A stretch of 64,000 nt of DNA, from assembly GCA_018287875.1 (NCBI GenBank), contig JAGVVL010000021.1, forward strand, positions 868,001-932,000. Direction: 5' to 3'. A program made the position numbers and the translations under genes. Of this stretch, positions 13,201-24,600 are shown in pieces. How positions within the stretch are numbered: position 1 is the first letter of the stretch; every line of letters starts with the position of its first letter. Origin of the DNA: Nigrospora sphaerica (Eukaryota; Ascomycota; Sordariomycetes; Amphisphaeriales; Apiosporaceae). The notes below the pieces were generated by a model that saw only the letters and a list, made by a program, of their open reading frames with translations, was not told where the DNA came from and did no database searches.

Positions 13201-13868
13201 TCCGTGGCGAAAATCCATTTTCTTTTTCACGCAGGCGCGATATCCAGAGTGAATAGTCGTCTTTGTGCCTCCGCCTATTGGTTGCTTGTTGCTGGGGAAA
13301 ACAGCGGAGACTTGCGGTCGGCGTCTTCACGGATGCCTGCGCCCGCGCCGGGGGCATCGGGTGATTCGTGGGAAAGGAACGACGAAAACGGGATTCAGGC
13401 CACACCGACCGGCTTCGCATGTGGCCCCGGACGACATGGGGTTTCTCCCTTGGCCCTCAGAAAAGATTCAACGGTTTCCCAGGCTAGACTGGCCCAATAT
13501 CTTGCAGCCCAACACATGTTTTGCCACGCGCTCAACATAGCAGGCTCTGCTTCTCCGCACCTTTTTTGCCCGTCTACACTCCTGGAGCGGACGACGTCCC
13601 TCCATCAGGCCAAAGATCGAGCACCCTGCGCTTGCGTACGGCCGCCCCAGGACGCCGGCCGCCCCGGGACGGGTCGCGACGATTCCAGTGGCAGTATTTG
13701 TTTGCAACGCGTGAATCCTCACTACAAGCTTTTATTGGTTTCTTGAGACGCAAGCGCGGGTAGCTGGACGATCTGTCTTGCGCGGACGGCGTACTGGCTA
13801 CGGGCAACGACCGCTGGAGAATGCGATACGGGGCCCCTTTCAGTACCGCTTCCCCAGGCTTTTCGGCG
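13201..13868 (+). repeat. Tandem duplication unit 1 (left arm)
   Basis: This unit is related to 13996-14625 in the same orientation at about 795 bases spacing. Shared stretches include gatgcctgcgcccgcgcc (about 13333 and 14121) and gacgatctgtcttgcg (about 13766 and 14533). The two units are substantially diverged from each other, so this duplication is far older than the duplication of the arms. Confidence 0.7.
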
Positions 13869-13995
13869 AATCAAAGCTAGCGACGACGAGCCCTGGAGTA
13901 AGACCGGTCGGGGTGCCCAGCGCATCCGTCCATCATCCATAGCCTACCGCAACCCTCGCTGAGCACAGCTGTAATCGAACTGCTTCACGTACCCC

Positions 13996-14625
13996 GTGGC
14001 AAAGTGTTTATTGGCCAACGCAGATACGACCTCTAGGGTGAATAGTCTTCTTTATACACCTGCCCATTGGCTATCTGTCGCTAGGGGAAACAGCCGGGGG
14101 CTGTGGTTGGGGTATCCACGGATGCCTGCGCCCGCGCCAGGGGCATCGAGCGATTCGTGGGAAAGGAGCAACGAGAACGGGATTCAACCCCAGTCTACTT
14201 TCGCATGAGCCTCAGACGGCATGGAGGTGGGGGAAGATCCTACGATTTGGCCACCATAGACTGGCCGGATGCCTTGCGGCACAATACGCGTTGCCATGCC
14301 CTCAACGTGTTACGTTCAGGTTGCCCGCATCTTGCTCTGCCCAGCTGCGTTCCTGGAACATACGCCGTCCTTCCCCCAGACAGGCCGAAGATCCAGTACC
14401 CTACACGCATTACCTACAGCCACTCTAGGACGGGTCCATAATGAGTCCGGTGCTAACCCCTGTTTTACACACATGAACCCTCGCCAAGAGTTTTCGTTTG
14501 GTGTTTTTCCCCAAGACGCAAGTGCGGGCAGCTAGACGATCTGTCTTGCGTGAACGCCGTCCTGGCCAAAGGCAATGGCCGCCGGACGATACAGGCCCTT
14601 TCCAGCACCGGATGCCCGGGCCATT
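13996..14625 (+). repeat. Tandem duplication unit 2 (left arm)
   Basis: Second, diverged unit of the direct duplication described for 13201-13868. No gene family is recognised in either unit. Confidence 0.7.
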
Positions 14626-15120
14626 GTCCTGGACACCAATCGCGGAACAATCCGAAGAGGGCCTCTGCCCGGCGGCCGAAAGATGACCCTTCCCCCCCCT
14701 ACATCAACAATGGAAACGTGACCCATCGGCACCATGCGAGAGGGGCTCGGTGGCCCTATCTCGACAGCGTGCTTTCATGCAAAGACACCGGATCCTGCTT
14801 ATGCTGTTCGCCAGTGTTGTAATCACAGGGTGCACAGACGCGCCGCCCCTGATCCCATAACCCCAGAAGACCCCCGTAGACGGCACTGCTTTCCCTTTGG
14901 CCTATACCACTGGCTTACCCGCCCGCACCACCTGGCGGCTTGTTTACACTTGCCCGGACTGTTTCATGCACACACACCTCCGGCGCGTTCCTCCTTTCAT
15001 CCCACAAGGCATGCGTTCTGCCTTGCCCCGAGCAAAATACCCGACAACCCCCGACGTTTCGACCACGTCGTCGACCACGTCGTCAACCACATCCCGAAGC
15101 CGAGCGTGGCGAGCCCCCGA

Positions 15121-15543
15121 CTACAAGCCCGACAGACCGGTGCACAAGTGGAAGCCCGTAGAGGTCGCTTGCACGAGATGCCGCCCCAGACAGCGAAACG
15201 GGACGGCGAGAGGCCCGACCTCGGCGCTTGCCGCCAGCACCACACCAAGCGCGAGTACGACGACTGCGACCCCGATACGATGCCGCATGCGAATTTGAGA
15301 CGGGAATACCAGCACCTCGTCGGGAAGGTGGCGGGCTACGTTCAGCTTCTCGAGCTGTTGCGGACCCGTCCAAAAGAGGAAGCTACTCTCATTCTTAAAC
15401 AACTACGGGGAAACCGCAGTGCGCACGCCGTACTCGGCCTCATCAAGGAGGGGCGCCCGCCACTCGACGGCTCTAGTTTCCCTATACATCAGGAGATCGA
15501 ATCGGCCCATACGAGTCTTCTTGGTGGACGGAACTCGTGCTGA
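15121..15543 (+). pseudogene. Zn2Cys6 transcription-factor relic (left arm)
   Basis: The stretch encodes the remains of a fungal binuclear-cluster DNA-binding domain followed by a dimerisation helix. The first two cysteines appear as ACTRCR in one frame (about 15169). The rest (KRDGERPDLGACRQHHTKREYDD) lies in a second frame that stays open to the stop at 15543. One cluster cysteine survives in GAC. At the expected last cysteine the sequence reads TKREY, and two others are also absent, so no zinc cluster could form. The following LRREYQHLV...LLELLRTRPKEEAT segment looks like the coiled-coil that normally follows such clusters. No regulatory domain follows. Family assignment is from pattern; decay is directly visible. 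Confidence 0.6.
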
Positions 15544-16474
15544 TCGTCGATGACGCGTTGCACCTCGGCCAATGCCCTGGGTAGTGTCGGTTTTCAACCA
15601 CCCCGTTTTCATTGGCGGTTGTTCCTGTCCTTGCTATAGTAGTACTTGACGTCCTTTTTTATCTCAATGCCGCTGTAACTCCCTGGGTGTTGGCTACCCG
15701 GATGCCTGACGGAAGGAGCCAGCGGGAACAGAAGACGGGCCAGCGGCTGCTGACGCCTTGCATATCGACCAGTGCCCTGCGGCTGAGAAGCGACGTCCGG
15801 GGTGTTCCAATGTTCCAGGGAGCTTTGTGTTCGTGGGCGGCCCATCAACCCTAGCCCCAGGCGTGCCGTCGTTAACGTAGCCGGCGCCGGTGGCGTTTTC
15901 AGTGTGGCGTGCAAGACCTGCCTAGCCTCTTTACGCCCGTTGGCACGAGACAATCTCTATTTCGAAACGGCCGACTGCGATGGGAATCTCGAGGAGTTCC
16001 CATGCCTGCCTCGAGGCCCAATGCTTTCTTCACCTCCATACCCGGCTGCATGACGAGAACAGCAACCAACTGGTCGCAAATCAAGAGCGTTGATGTTCCT
16101 GACAACAGGGCCAACAACAGAGCCAACAACAGTTCCCGCCAGGCATCGAAGTAGCCAGGAAGCTGCCGGTACTCACCCACGGGCCCCACTGGTCAATTGC
16201 AATACAACAAAGCTCTCTTCTCCTATGCAACTTACATTCTCTGAAACCACTTAACATACGCATCCAAAACTCGCAACGCCCCTCGCCGACGCCCAGCCAG
16301 ATGTAGCCCCCGAGTAAGGCTGCATCGTGCCCTATGTCTCTTTCGATATGGTTTACAGCCTCAGATTCACTTCAATAGAGCTGACTTGCTCGTAATTATT
16401 CCCTACTAAGAAGTGGTCAACAATGTCTCACCCCATGGATTCTTGTTTGCTCGACCATTCGGGGTTTTAACAGC

Positions 16475-17329
16475 TTAAAAGGGAAACCCTCGCACCATTA
16501 AGCTGGGTCGGGGGCAGAAAGCTGGAACAGGTATCAAGGCAGTGGGATCGCGAGAGCCAACGTACAGTAGGGCCAAGGTCAGATCGCCATGGATACTGGC
16601 CTTCAGCGTCACCTCCACCTCGAGATTCAAGTCCAAGCGAAGTTTCATGCCGTTGTGTCCCTCGTCTCTGTGGCGGACCGTTTGCTGCTGCGGATTCTCC
16701 GGTGTAATCTCGCGCTGTATCTGCAAGTCCTGCTTCTTATCTAGGCTGTGCCTTCGTCTGTGACGAGATCTTACGTTTCTCTCCCCGTCGTCTGCTCCCT
16801 GGTCCACCCCCACGTATGTAGACCAGTTGCGGGGCCTTCTAGCTCGGGGCCGCCTCCCCGGCATCTCTTGCATGGGCCGTGGCGGATCGCAGCGCGAGCG
16901 CCTTGGGTGCGACGGTAGTGAAGAGTCCTCAACCGCTGTTATGGAATCGCTATTGACGAAAGTGTTTAGCTCGCCGCATCCTAGCTGCTTCTCGGCCTGG
17001 ATCGAGGCATACTTCGCTTGTCCGGACTCGCCAGAAGTTTCCGCCTCCGTACAAGGAGCCCGCCGGCCCCCATCCCATTGGATTCCTGGCGGGTCGTCTG
17101 GAGTGTCGTTTTGCTGGAGGCTTGCACCCTCCTGGCGACGTTTGGTTGTGTGCTGGCCTGGAAACGATTCGTTAAACGGTTCATAGCCACGCGTACCGTC
17201 GGCCTGGGAATCCCGTTGGTAGTACTCTGCATCCATCAGATCCCGTGCTTGAGCTGTGTGATCTTCTGGCTCGGATGGCTTGCTATAAGGCGTGAGGAAC
17301 GCCTTTGTTCTTGTATTACGATATGTCAA
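16475..17329 (-). CDS. Conserved fungal protein with basic middle and beta-rich C-terminus (left arm)
   Basis: An uninterrupted frame of 284 codons. The first ATG is at 17236, giving 253 residues. The frame is open further upstream, so a 5-prime exon is possible. The middle is rich in Arg, Pro and Gln with basic clusters (GRRPRARRPRN, RSRHRRRHS) that could serve nuclear localisation. The C-terminal part reads MKLRLDLNLEVEVTLKASIH and GDLTLALL. From memory this amphipathic tail recurs in uncharacterised filamentous-fungal proteins, but no biochemical function is known to me. The identical copy in the other arm makes this a candidate for doubled dosage. It is the only arm ORF I regard as probably real. 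Confidence 0.6.
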   Translation of the reverse strand: MTYRNTRTKAFLTPYSKPSEPEDHTAQARDLMDAEYYQRDSQADGTRGYEPFNESFPGQHTTKRRQEGASLQQNDTPDDPPGIQWDGGRRAPCTEAETSGESGQAKYASIQAEKQLGCGELNTFVNSDSITAVEDSSLPSHPRRSRCDPPRPMQEMPGRRPRARRPRNWSTYVGVDQGADDGERNVRSRHRRRHSLDKKQDLQIQREITPENPQQQTVRHRDEGHNGMKLRLDLNLEVEVTLKASIHGDLTLALLYVGSRDPTALIPVPAFCPRPSLMVRGFPF

Positions 17330-18146
17330 ATTTCTCTTATCTGTCCTGACCTACGAGGATTATAAGGGTTGTTCTCTGCACCCATCCATTCGGTATTCCC
17401 GTCCTTCCCACTTCGCTTGCCACATTGCACAAAGATAGAGGGAGCAATCCTCATCGAGATCACCCTGCCACCTTCCTCTCCACAAAACCCCTCCTAGCCA
17501 CAGTCTCACTCCAGTGGGCAAGGCTTAACGCGCCACGACGAGTCCCTCTACAGTGGCCTTGACACGTTAGCGCTGACCAGAACCCTGGATTCTTTAGCGT
17601 GGTTCGACGTGAGGCGATTTCCTTGGCCGCGACCATACGTAGCTCCAAACCTTCGTCGCAGGGGGCGACAGTCCGGGTAGGGCTTAGAACTAAGGCAGCC
17701 TAGAAGGGACCAAGGCCAATGTTGGTGGTTTCAGCGTTTCCAGCGCGGAATCCACCGTAAGGTAACCCAATTCCGCGACCATCGCCGGGACCTCGGAATT
17801 CAAAGTGATGTACAACCGGGGCACCGGCGGTCATGACACCAGGGTTTCCTACAGAGCGACCAAACGACATACATAGCTACATCAGGCACACGCCCTTTCC
17901 CTCTCTGGCCGAACCCCTGACGTGCGACGGGATCTTTGGCCAATGGGCCGACCAGAGTGGCAAGCAAGAGGGATTGGGCCAATGCTGCGGATGAGTAAAC
18001 GACGCGCGCCCTTCCACGCTCTCACAGCAGAACCCAGAAGGGTACGGGACCACCGATTCAAACTCTCTAGGAATTCCACGTCTGTTCCGCCATTCAATGC
18101 CAAACAGGGAGCGTTGACCTACAGCGAGACACCCACGCCCCCTCTT

Positions 18147-18818
18147 ACGGTGTACGCCAACAGAGGCCATCACTGAACAGAAGCAGCCAGCTAAAGAATA
18201 ACAACCCGGGGCATCATATTGTTGTTCACTATGAGATGTTTGGGGTGCTCTCAGAGTGGTTATGCGTGGTATGACCAGGTGTGACATGCCATCGGTCTCC
18301 GCGCAACGACAGTACGCATACTAGCGAGGCCACACCGCAGACGACGCCACGGCAACATCCACCACGCCGGTGGCCTTCGGCGGGACCTTGAGATGGCTAT
18401 CAGCAGGGCAAAGCATCAAGGATCTCATCCTGATACCAATGGCGACCCAGCCGCACTTTCTGCCTATCTTGGCAACGTTAACGAATGACGTGTAAAGCGC
18501 CGTCCTGATTTCGACCCCATGAAACCTTCACAGCCCACACCGTACAGGCCTGGATCATTCCATGGCCTACTACAAAAGCCAGCTAGTTCATGTTGACGGC
18601 CAGGCTCAGACGGCCCATCAGAATGACGGCCGGTCTCTAGCACATGTTGTTGACCAAAACCCCTTCGTGCAATCGACCCCAGCGGGTTGGTGGACGCTAT
18701 GCTTGCGTGCCCCCATCTCCCGAATACCGCATCTTGGCAGGCCCCTCGCCCTACCCTCTACGTAGCGATGTCCCGATCCCATTAAACCGACGAACCAGGA
18801 CAGCCGTACTGTCTACCA
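18147..18818 (+). repeat. Diverged inner segment of the left arm
   Basis: From about 18147 inward the left arm stops being near-identical to its partner (40251-40922). In the first 300 bases I count roughly 25-30 substitutions plus indels, including three-base gaps. The last 150 bases before the inner limit have only about one difference. Most differences are transitions in both directions. The segment holds no recognisable gene. Confidence 0.8.
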
Positions 18819-21069
18819 AGAAGACGTAGGATATTCTCTATTCCTAATATTGCCACCGCCATGCGAGTCTCCAGCACCTCCCATGATTGCTTCTGCCATA
18901 TGGGCCTTTGGGATCTTTGATGGCTGCTTTCTGGTCTAGTGGTTTCTTTAGCTCCGCTACTTTCTTTAGCTCTGCTGCGGCCATATCGAGTTTAATGATA
19001 GTCCTACAGGCCCCCTCGTCCACGACCAGTAGTGTCTTCTGCTTTGCAGTTTACTTAGGCAGCGACAAAACATGGGTAACCGCTAAATGCATTTCTGCCT
19101 GAGAGCCTAGCGTTTCAGATTGCTAAACATTACCGCCCCTTCCGCGGATGGATTGGTTTCGTCCTCCTTTTGTCACGGCGTGTTCGTTGTCTCTGGAACC
19201 GAAAGCTCTGAATTCTTGGTCTTTCAGTCATCAATCATTCTTCAGTGTTGCCGCGAACCCACATGTCAGGGTGGGAGACGTGTATGTAGAGCAACCATGT
19301 GGCGCGATGGACACTGGAGGGAATCCCTTTTCTTGATATTCCTTGCACATCCAGAAAATAGACACCAGTCTGTACCACTACGTCTGAACCCTTACAAGTA
19401 CCCCGCGACCACAAAGGCAGAGGCTATGCTGTTTCTAAAAATCGACTGATCGGATCTTGCGCTCGCGTATCGTTTGGATGAGTCAGCGGCGGATGTCCTC
19501 GAACCCCCGCGTGACGACCGTTCACTGCATTTCGGTCGACCAAACCCTCCCTTTTAGCAGGCTAGCTCGGGACCGTTAACATGCTGGATAAGACGAAAAG
19601 ATATGACCAACGTTGATCGGCCATTACATGCCAGGAATCTTGATGTAAAGACCGCGAGACCATATCCAGATCGATTGGGTCTGGAGCGGAATACACCCCA
19701 TCTTTCGCCCGCTAGAAAATCTACCCACTACCGTTCATGACCTGACCAGCACACCAGCAGTCGGACGATGTATCATTTCCACCACCTCAACGTACCCAAG
19801 CTTCAGCCTTTTCCGACTCATCTTGGAAAACCCATCAACACTCAGTAACCCCATTTCAAGAGACAATCATAAGAAGTCCGTACTCAAATGGCCGAACTAT
19901 AAAACATACAAGGGACGGATTACCCTATGTGTAGCTACCGGGCCTTCTTCCACTTTCCACACTTCACCTTCCATATCCACACTCCGCATTCCGTGGTGCC
20001 TCTTCCATTTCACATGGATATTTCAGGTCGTCTGATGGTCATCTGGGATTCAGGCTTTACCGATACGGCCCGGACCCCGGTGGACGGTCACGGTGTGTGT
20101 TGTCGCTGATGCAGTTTCCTTTTTCGTAGTTGGAAGGATAGTATTTTCCCGTAGGTGTAAGGATGGAGTGAGTCACACTAGGGACATAGGTCGCCACAGG
20201 CGTGCTGCCATTGACAGTCATGGTGGGAGGGGTTGCCGATAGGGCGGGGTTAGTAAACGCTAGAGGGAAATGCAGCATTGCTGGTCGAGGCTTGTGCGCT
20301 GAAGTGGAAGGCGCGGATTTTGTCTGATTTTGCTGTGCGTCTAACGAACTGGTGTGTGAAGCTTGTCGAATCGATCGTTCTTGTGCTCTGCAAGCATCGG
20401 CGTGAAAGGGGTGCCCACGGTAGAGCCGGTCCTGGTCCTCGTGGAAAGGGAAGTAGCCGCTGTCAGTGAGAATTTGACTGTCAGTGAATGAACATTATAT
20501 GTAAACAGTAGATAAGGGTGGTTAGCTACAGCTAATCGCCAGGTCGTCGGAGTACTAGAATTGACGCTTTTGTCGGGTTCAGGGAACTGGGAATGGCTAG
20601 GGCCGGTTCAGGCAACGAAGGCGCACAACTCACCCCGGAAGATCGCCTCTCGCCGACAATGGGGTGGGTGGGGTAAGAATAATCGACATATCGTCGTTGG
20701 TGACTCTGGTCGGGGTTGGCAGCTCTATAGCAATGGGACGGCTGCGGGCGGGGAGCTGGGCGAATCTGGTGGTTACCAAGAGGCGATTCAGTATCAGCCT
20801 CAGCGTCAGACGGTGCACATAGATCCGGGCCTTTGTCAACCACATCCTACGAATGGATTAACGTACCGGGCATTTTCATGTGCATATCGCCAGGTTGCCG
20901 TCTCGTTGATGAAGAGTACGATGGCGGTTCAAAATGGCCGACTTACTGCTGCCATGTATGCATTCACTTTCTCAGTGTCTGTAACCAAGGAAGAAGCAGC
21001 AGCGGCTAGCGTCGATCGCCCGTACAAAAGCGAGCCTATTCGTCGTAATTAGCCGTAAACACTCTATAT
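18819..21069. other. Spacer segment between left arm and gypsy element, no firm gene
   Basis: About 2.2 kb without a gene I can defend. Two imperfect 18-base repeats (tttctttagctccgctac and a variant) at about 18946-18981 encode a repeated VAELKK-like pattern on the minus strand, where a frame rich in Lys and Ala runs for about 60 codons without a start. A minus-strand ORF at 20057-20278 (73 residues, Thr/Pro-rich) and one at 20532-20843 have ordinary composition but no family signature. Confidence 0.4.
21066..21069. repeat. Target-site duplication, left (atat)
   Basis: Four bases, atat, directly precede the LTR terminus tgg and are repeated directly after the other LTR at 28961-28964. Ty3/gypsy elements usually make 4-6-base duplications. 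In this AT-rich context a four-base match is only modest evidence. Confidence 0.6.
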
Positions 21070-21370
21070 TGGAACCAAGAAACCCCGAACTGTAGGGAGT
21101 CTGGTGGAAAGACACGGTCGTGAGGTCGATCCCAAAAGTAAAGCAGAGGTGAGGATACTGTTGATCAAGGCAGTCCTTAATGTAGGACAGCAAAAGAGGT
21201 TCAAAATAGATACAGAAATGAGTGTGAGAAGCTGCGCCTAGGCGTAGTGGTTGAAGTGAAAGATGGGAAAAACGCCATGGTGTCTCCCACAAGAACTACG
21301 CTTCGGAGGCTGACCTATATATGCGTACACCCTTGATCAAGGCTGACATAAGCGCCCTGGCCCGGTCTCA
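21070..21370 (-). repeat. 3-prime LTR of the gypsy element
   Basis: 301 bases, identical by eye to 28660-28960. In plus-strand reading it starts tggaaccaag and ends ggtctca. It contains the palindromic ccttgatcaagg near 21331, about 40 bases from its end. Confidence 0.95.
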
Positions 21371-21385
21371 ACCGTCCCCCACAGC
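21371..21385 (-). promoter_or_regulatory. Polypurine tract of the gypsy element
   Basis: On the minus strand the bases just before the 3-prime LTR read gctgtgggggacggt, a short G-rich purine run of the kind used to prime plus-strand DNA synthesis. It is interrupted by pyrimidines, so the effective tract is short. Confidence 0.5.
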
Positions 21386-21629
21386 GCAGTGTGTCGAAAT
21401 GAAAGAAAGAAAGAAAATGAAAACAAAGCAACTAGCAAAATAGAGACAGACAAGCTGGATATGAGAAGGGCCAGTCCTGTGCTATCTCTTGATCAAAACG
21501 TCCTCTTTCCCTCGTACAGTTCCCGCAGCAGTATAGGGCAGCGTAGTCGTCCCCCATAGCGTAGCTTTCCCTCGTTTTACCCGACAGGTCAATCGATCGG
21601 TTTTCAGTTCTTTAGGAATTTCCCAGTAG

Positions 21630-24600
21630 CTAGAAATAGCCTGGGATGCGCTCATAGCCTTGCAAGGTGCCTGATGGGACCGGTATTTCAATCCTTGTCT
21701 TGACAGTTCTCTCTTGAGGGACTGTGGGGTCCTTGGTGCGCAAATTCCGTCTTTCGGCCCTCGGTGCTGTCTGTTGATTAGGCCCAGGTGGTGCCAATGG
21801 GTCGCCTTGACTCCAGATGTCCTTGTCCGCGTCTATAGGTTCCCAGGTTCCGTCGGGGTCCTTGACGAATGTTTTCAATCGGTCGCCGTGGAAGATTCCT
21901 CTGATGGGCTGACCGGTGACGTCCTTCAGCTTGAAGCGATTATGCGGCATAATCTCTTCGATCCTGTACGGGCCCATCCAGCGGTACTGGAGCTTCCTCG
22001 AGTTGGACATGTCAATATGGCGGACGTAGTCGTAAGCAAGGACAAGGTGTTCTTTCGTTAAAGGGGCTGGTCGCATCCTGTGATGGCTCCGTTGATCAAC
22101 AGCTTGCGCTCTCCGTTTTCTTTGGGCAGCTATTGCTTGGCAGGCTGCCGTAACGTCCTCGGGTCGCTTTTCTAACATCCGGATCCGTCGTTCTAAAAGC
22201 TCGTCGTAGTCCATGCTCTCGTCCCAGTTGAGCACTCGCCAAGTCGGTGTGCTGAGTTCGAAGGGCATCAATGGTTCCCTTCCGTATAGGAGCCTGTACG
22301 AGGACATGCCGAAGTAGCGTACCATAGTTCTGTCAGCCCAAACCGCCAGGGGCAGCAGAGAGGTCCAGTTCTTGCCCGTTCCGTTAGTCATCTTCATGAG
22401 ACTCTTGGCAATGCTCTTGTGCCCATTCTCGATCAGACCCTGCGTCTTGGAGCTGTAGGCTGGCGCAGAGGATATCTCGTACCCTAGCTGCTTGGCGGCC
22501 TCAATGACTTCGCCCTTGTTCTCTGGGCCGCCATCCACCTTAAGCCGGCGGAAGCACCCGTGCTGGTAGATGATCCTGGTCTTGATGAAGCGGGCGATTG
22601 CAGCGGAGTTGACCTTCTGCAGGCTCATAGCTTCGAGATAGCCAGAGGCTTCGCAGCGAGCTTCCACAGTAGCAATGTGTCCCCTGCAAGAAGGCATGTA
22701 CTGGACATCTATGACCCAGACTGTGAGGATGTCTGACGGCTCAGTCCAGAGTTGCGTGTCGGAAGGTCGTTGATCAGAGGCTTTGGCGCATCGCAGGCAG
22801 GTTGCTTGCCAGTCGCGGACATCCTTGTACATGTTGTCCCACCAGTAGAGGTTGGAGATCCTCTTATAGGTTGCGTCTCGACCCTTGTGACCCAGGTCTT
22901 GATGTGCTTGCTCGAAGATAGCGCGTTTCTGATCCAGAGTTTCCACTACTCGGCGTGGTGGCATCTTGTCCGAGGCTTGTTTAAAGAGGATTCCTTCTCG
23001 GAGTAGGAAGCGCTGGGCCCTGGTTTTGAACCGTGTGGCTTGTCGTCTCAGGGTCTGGGTGCTCGGGTTCTTTAGGCGCTGTGGCATCTCTAGTGTAGCG
23101 AGGTAGTGGCGAACATCTGCCCACTCGGAGCGTGGGTTGTCTTGATCGGAAACCACAGTGTTGATGTTCGACTCAATGTAGTCGTCAATGTCGCCCTCAA
23201 GAGCATCGTCGGTGTCGTCGGATGGACCGCGGCCTTTCCGAGACAGGGCATCTGCGATGTAATTCGTCTTGCCAGGGATGTGGTGGACCTCGAAAGCGAA
23301 TAGCTTGATGTAGGCTAGCCATCTTGTCAGTGGCGCAGACGGCAGCAGATTCATTGAGCAGTCGTTTAGCTGGTCCCTGAGAGTCCTTGCGTCTGTCTCC
23401 AGGCGAAACTCCGCGCCGAACAGATAGAGTCGTAGCCTCCTCAAGGCTTTAACAATGGCGAGACACTCTTGCTTGCCAGAGTCGTATTTGGCTTCAGCGT
23501 CATTCCAGCAGCCTGATTCGAACCGAATAGGGCGTCGCTTGCCGTCGACCAGTTGGCCTAGCTCTGCCCCCCATCCGATACCAGAAGCGTCAGTCCTGAG
23601 GTAGAACTTGTGCGTGCCGTACTCTGGCTTGATGAGCGCAGCTGCGTCGGCTATCTCGTTCTTGAGCGTTCTGAGTGCAGTGTCTTGATCAGGACCCCAG
23701 CTGAAGACTATGTCCTTTCGTAGGAGTCTTGTCAACGGTCTTGCCTTCTCGGCATAGCGGACGATCCAAGCTCGGAAGCACCCAGCTAAGCCAAGGAAAC
23801 TGCGGATCTCCGCGACGTCCCTGCAGGCTTTCCACTCTCTGATCTTGATCACCTTCCTCTCAGGTGGTCGACGACCGTCAGAGCCGCAGAGATAGCCCAC
23901 AACTTCAATCTGCTTCTGACACCAAGTGGACTTTGGCCCGCTAATAGAGACTCCAGCAAGCTCCATATTAAACAGGACGGCGTCCAAGTTCTCAAGGTGT
24001 TCCAGCACAAAGCGCCGTATCCCAGGGTAAAGTTCTTGATCAGCGTATCGTGTAGTTGGTCCTTTAACTGGGACGTCGTCGAAGAAGAAGTCGGCCTTTT
24101 CCTTAGGAATGTCGAACAGGATCCTGGCCATGACTCGGATGAAGTGCCCTGGCGAATTAGTGAATCCTTGGGGAAGGGTCGTCATACGTAGGACTCCTAG
24201 CGGCGTTGAGAAGGCCGTCAAGTCTCTAGAGACTAGCGCCAGTGGGCAGTGGTCGTATCCGGAAAGGAGGTCAAGCCCTGACAGCATCTGGCAGTTTGCG
24301 AACGACTCCGCGAACTCGTCGCAGCCCCTTGGTAGCAGTGCGTCTCTAATCGTGACTCCGTTAAGCCGGGTAGCCGAATTGATAAGCCTGACATTGCCGT
24401 CTTTCTTCGAGACCACAAACCAGCTTTTCCTGTAGGGGCCGTGGCCTTCTTCAAGCCATCCTTTGGCAAGGCGCTTCTTAAGGACCTCAATTGCCTTGGG
24501 CATCAGCGCTCCTGGGATTGGCACACTCTTGGCTTGCCATGCGACGTGAGGAACCGTGCGGATCTCGTATAGGGGTGAGATCTCTGGTCGAATCTGGCCC

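Larger units (their letters stand above)
3820..18818 (+). repeat. Left arm of a 15-kb inverted repeat
   Basis: This arm is the reverse complement of 40251-55249. Corresponding positions sum to about 59,067-59,071 throughout. The sum drifts by one or two units at 14 places, each of which I could trace to one more or one fewer base in a G or C run. The outer limit is sharp: the left flank continues as gtacaggta while the right flank continues into a copia element. The inner limit is at gtctacca (18811-18818). Bases 18147-18818 are markedly less similar to their partner than the remaining 14.3 kb. No target-site duplication flanks the whole structure. Confidence 0.95.

Noticed and set aside
15061..15090. 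Short direct repeat gaccacgtcgtc (2.5 units)
   Set aside because: It is real but too short to interpret; it gives an Asp-His-Val-Val repeat in a frame that is probably not translated.
16090..16140. A membrane-protein ORF (LLALLLALL) on the minus strand
   Set aside because: The hydrophobic stretch comes from a 12-base tandem repeat (aacagagccaac), and the frame lacks a good start.
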